In this document: one piece after another, positions 61,557 through 64,000 of the stretch
Layout of the letters: every line of letters begins with the position of its first letter
How positions within the stretch are numbered: position 1 is the stretch's first letter
Made by a program: the position numbers and the translations under genes
DNA from: Azohydromonas australica DSM 1124
GTDB lineage: Bacteria; Pseudomonadota; Gammaproteobacteria; Burkholderiales; Burkholderiaceae_C
Direction of reading: 5' to 3'
NCBI RefSeq assembly: GCF_000430725.1
Contig: NZ_AUMO01000038.1
Location: 105,934-169,933 of the forward strand
DNA length: 64,000 nt
The notes under the pieces: model-generated
Told to the model about the DNA's origin: nothing
The model's input: only the letters and a program-made list of their open reading frames with translations
Database searches by the model: none

Positions 61557-62483
61557 GTGAAGCACGCGACCTTCAGGCAGCTCAAGGTGTTCGAGTCGGT
61601 GGCCCGGCACCTGAGCTACTCGCGTGCGGCCGAGGAGCTGTACCTGACGCAGCCCGCCGTCTCCATACAGGTGCGCAAGCTGGAGGAACACGCCGGGCAC
61701 CCGCTGTTCGAGCAGTTCGGCAAGAAGGTGTACCTGACGCCCGCGGGCACCGAGCTGCTGCACATCAGCCGGTCGATCATCCTGCAGTTCGAAGCCGCCG
61801 AGGCCGCGATGGCGCAGTTCAGCGGCGTCTCGGGCGGCAAGCTCAACGTGGGCGTGATCAGCGCGGGGGACTACTTCTTTCCCCGGCTGCTGGTGGACTT
61901 CGTGGGCCGGCACCCCGGCGTGCAGCTCAACTTCACGGTGCACAACCGGGACGGCCTGCTGGCGCACATCGCCGAGAACCGGACCGACCTCGCGGTGATG
62001 GTGCGGCCCCCGCAGGACCTCGACATCGTGCACGAGGCCTTCGCGCCGCACCCCTACGTGATCGTCGCGCCGCCGGGCCACCCGCTGGCCGGGCGCCCGC
62101 GGCTGGAGCTGGGCGAGGTCATGCGCCAGCCCTTTCTGGTGCGCGAGCGCGGCTCGGACACGTGGAAGTCAATGCAGGAGGGTTTTGGTGGCGACCTGTC
62201 GGGTCTCAACATCGCGATGGAGATCCGCAGCACCGAGACCATCAAGCAGGCCGTGATGGCCGGCATGGGACTGAGCTTCCTGTCGGCGCACACGATCTCG
62301 CGCGAGCTGGCATCGGGCAGCCTGTGTGCGCTCGATGTCCAGGGTTTCCCGCTGATGCTCCACTGGTACGTGGTGCATCGCCAGGGCAAGCGCCTGCCGC
62401 CGGTGGCGCAGGCGTTCAAGGAGTTCCTGATCAGCGACGGTGCGCCACTGATCAGGCGGATCGTCCCATTCGGGGAGGGCTGA
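61557..62483 (+). CDS. LysR-family regulator (CbbR-like)
   Basis: This is a regulator of 308 residues. The HTH covers about residues 1-62 (FRQLKVFESVARHLSYSRAAEELYLTQPAVSIQVRKLE), and GKLNVGVISAGDYFFPRLL begins the effector domain, as in CbbR-type regulators. The start is GTG at 61557. It lies 58 bp after the ketopantoate-reductase-like gene in the same direction and may control the 58484-61498 group. Confidence 0.88.
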   Translation: MKHATFRQLKVFESVARHLSYSRAAEELYLTQPAVSIQVRKLEEHAGHPLFEQFGKKVYLTPAGTELLHISRSIILQFEAAEAAMAQFSGVSGGKLNVGVISAGDYFFPRLLVDFVGRHPGVQLNFTVHNRDGLLAHIAENRTDLAVMVRPPQDLDIVHEAFAPHPYVIVAPPGHPLAGRPRLELGEVMRQPFLVRERGSDTWKSMQEGFGGDLSGLNIAMEIRSTETIKQAVMAGMGLSFLSAHTISRELASGSLCALDVQGFPLMLHWYVVHRQGKRLPPVAQAFKEFLISDGAPLIRRIVPFGEG

Positions 62484-62663
62484 TCAACGCTTGAAGGCTT
62501 GCAGCACCAGGCGCTTGTGGTTGCGCTTGTGCAACAGCTCGCGCACCGCGTGATAGACGATGCCGATGGGCATGGCCGCGAAAAGTTCGCTCCAGGCAGC
62601 GTTCGGGGAAGCCGTTTGCGTGCGCGAATAAGTGTTCGACGACGAAATGGTGGTGGACTTCAT
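62484..62663 (-). CDS. short hypothetical protein
   Basis: This 59-residue frame (MKSTTISSSNTYSRTQTASP, then AAWSELFAAMPIGIVYHAVRELL, then basic HKRNHKRLVLQAFKR) has a Ser/Thr-rich start, an amphipathic middle and a basic tail. It abuts the LysR stop. The ribosome binding site is weak. I do not recognise it; the ordered composition favours coding. Confidence 0.45.
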   Translation of the reverse strand: MKSTTISSSNTYSRTQTASPNAAWSELFAAMPIGIVYHAVRELLHKRNHKRLVLQAFKR

Positions 62664-62832
62664 ATTCGACTCGGCTTGGTTTTGGAGGGTTGAGAAGAAG
62701 TTTAGGGGTAAACCCGATTGGCAAACAAGAGTCCCGCCATTCGCGTTGTGGGTTATTTCGCACTTCAGCCTGTTCCTGGCGGCTGTTGGGTGCTGATGTA
62801 TTTGTAATCGTAAATGGTTCAGGAGGCTAGCC

Positions 62833-63951
62833 ATGCTGATTGGAGTACCGCTGGAGACGGCGGCTGGAGAAACTCGCGTCGCCGCGACCCCGGAAGCTGC
62901 GAAAAAGCTCAAGGCCCAGGGCCACCAGCTTTTCGTGCAGTCCGGCGCCGGCGTGGCCGCCGCCGCACCCGACGCGGCCTACCGCGCCGCGGGGGCCGAG
63001 GTGGTGGACGCGAAGGCGGCCCTGGGTTGCGACCTGGTGCTCAAGGTCCGCTCACCCGACCCGGACGAGCTGGCGCTGATGAAGCGCGGCGCCACCGTGG
63101 TCGGCATGCTCAACCCCTTCGACCGCGAAGGCCTGGAGCGCCTGGCCGCCGCCGGCGTGACCGGCTTCGCGCTGGAGGCCGCACCGCGCACCACGCGCGC
63201 GCAGAGCATGGACGTGCTCTCGTCACAGGCCAACATCGCCGGCTACAAGGCCGTGATCATCGCGGCCGACCGCTATCAAAAATTCTTCCCGATGCTCATG
63301 ACTGCCGCGGGCACCGTGAAGGCCGCGCGCGTGGTGATCCTGGGTGTGGGCGTGGCGGGGCTGCAGGCCATTGCCACGGCCAAGCGGCTCGGGGCGGTGA
63401 TCGAGGCTTCCGACGTGCGCCCCTCCGTCAAGGAGCAGGTCGAGTCGCTGGGCGCCAAGTTCATCGACGTGCCCTACGAGACGGCCGAGGAGAAGGAAGC
63501 GGCCGAGGGCGTGGGCGGCTATGCGCGCCCGATGCCCGAGAGCTGGCTGGCAAGGCAGCGCGCCGAGGTGGCCAAGCGCGTGGCGGCGGCCGACGTGGTG
63601 ATCTCCACGGCGCTCATTCCCGGACGCCCGGCGCCGAAGCTGGTGTCGGCGGAGATGGTGCAGTCCATGAAGCCCGGCTCGGTGGTCGTGGACCTCGCGG
63701 CGGCCAACGGCGGCAACTGCGCGCTGACGGTGCCCGGGCAGATCGTGCAGGCGCACGGCGTGACGATCGTCGGCGAGACCAACCTGCCCGCGCTCGTGGC
63801 GGCGGACGCCTCGGCGCTGTACGCGCGCAACGTGCTGGACTTCCTGAAGCTCGTGCTGCCCAAGGATGCGACCAGCGTCAACGTGCCCATGGATGACGAC
63901 ATCGTGGCCGCGTGCCTGATGACGCAGGACGGCCAAGTCAAGAGGAGCTGA
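62833..63951 (+). CDS. pntAA: NAD(P) transhydrogenase alpha subunit, part 1
   Basis: This is the soluble NAD(H)-binding domain I of the proton-pumping transhydrogenase, 372 residues. MLIGVPLETAAGETRVAATP is the family start, RTTRAQSMDVLSSQANIAGY the mobile/NAD segment, and VVILGVGVAGLQAIATAKRLGA (split here) the Rossmann fold, with SLGAKFIDV following. It lacks the membrane part, which is encoded separately by the next gene, giving the three-subunit form. AGGAGG precedes the ATG. Confidence 0.93.
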   Translation: MLIGVPLETAAGETRVAATPEAAKKLKAQGHQLFVQSGAGVAAAAPDAAYRAAGAEVVDAKAALGCDLVLKVRSPDPDELALMKRGATVVGMLNPFDREGLERLAAAGVTGFALEAAPRTTRAQSMDVLSSQANIAGYKAVIIAADRYQKFFPMLMTAAGTVKAARVVILGVGVAGLQAIATAKRLGAVIEASDVRPSVKEQVESLGAKFIDVPYETAEEKEAAEGVGGYARPMPESWLARQRAEVAKRVAAADVVISTALIPGRPAPKLVSAEMVQSMKPGSVVVDLAAANGGNCALTVPGQIVQAHGVTIVGETNLPALVAADASALYARNVLDFLKLVLPKDATSVNVPMDDDIVAACLMTQDGQVKRS

Positions 63952-63955
63952 AGCC

Positions 63956-64000
63956 GTGGAAGTCTCACACACCATCATCAATCTGATCATCTTCGTGCTG
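63956..64000 (+). CDS. pntAB: NAD(P) transhydrogenase alpha subunit, part 2 (5' end only)
   Basis: The frame starts with GTG at 63956, 4 bp after pntAA, with GAGGAG upstream, and runs to the window end. The visible residues VEVSHTIINLIIFVL show the first membrane helix of the small pntAB protein. The rest is outside the window. Confidence 0.75.
   Translation, partial: MEVSHTIINLIIFVL

Noticed and set aside
1..64000. CRISPR arrays, insertion sequences, integrases, tRNA or rRNA genes
   Set aside because: No regular spaced repeats, transposase motifs or stable RNA sequences were noticed in the window.

Overview
The window is about 68-70% GC, densely packed with genes, and free of mobile elements, CRISPR arrays and tRNA/rRNA genes. 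The mix of genes (a Bug-type tripartite tricarboxylate receptor, a Gram-negative general porin, many LysR regulators, the soluble FdsGBA formate dehydrogenase and an oxalate-degradation locus) points to a chromosomal region of a betaproteobacterium of the Burkholderiales, most likely a Comamonadaceae-type soil or plant-associated heterotroph. The genus is not called.

Region 1 (1-7832) holds a DeoR regulator, a Bug solute receptor, a methyltransferase, and a minus-strand unit of M20 peptidase, aromatic/aspartate-type aminotransferase and porin. A divergent LysR gene faces that unit. A 15-bp palindrome TTGCC-N5-GGCAA occurs both ahead of the receptor gene and in the LysR/peptidase gap, so the two may share a regulator.

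Region 2 (7881-23300) is the most striking block. It is a complete indole-3-acetic acid (auxin) catabolic cluster. The minus-strand operon has the order iacA-B-I-C-D-E-F-G, followed by a ketopantoate-reductase-like gene and a class II aldolase gene. Divergent to it runs a LIV-type ABC importer, followed by a MarR regulator (iacR-like) and an amidase (iacH-like). The divergent gap carries two copies of a MarR-type operator, one of which overlaps the -35 box of the iacA promoter.

Region 3 (23574-37844) contains small catabolic units: a cupin, amine oxidase, alcohol dehydrogenase remnant and MFS transporter; a LysR gene and an omega-amino acid:pyruvate aminotransferase; an AcuR/AcuI/AhpD-like set with matching operators; a second MFS transporter; DoxX and pirin with a divergent LysR gene; and alanine dehydrogenase.

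Region 4 (38035-58177) is an oxalate-to-CO2 module: fdsG-B-A-fdhD-fdsD formate dehydrogenase, divergent oxlT, oxc, frc, an odd NuoF-like orphan, a cysteine-free Crp/Fnr regulator, a fossil frc fragment, a stand-alone PAS protein and a second frc. Four FNR-like boxes (TTGAC-N4-GTCAA or a close variant) lie upstream of fdsG, oxlT, oxc and the crp gene itself. This suggests one regulon that takes up oxalate, makes and decarboxylates oxalyl-CoA, and oxidises the released formate to NADH. A D/L-alanine catabolic unit (dadA, AGCS symporter, alr) sits inside this region. It is divergent from a TyrR/PhhR-like activator and has a good sigma-54 promoter.

Region 5 (58484-64000) carries a conserved hypothetical gene, a SucD-like orphan, an FAH-family hydrolase, a second ketopantoate-reductase-like gene, a LysR gene, a short hypothetical gene, and pntAA with the start of pntAB (NAD(P) transhydrogenase), cut by the window end.
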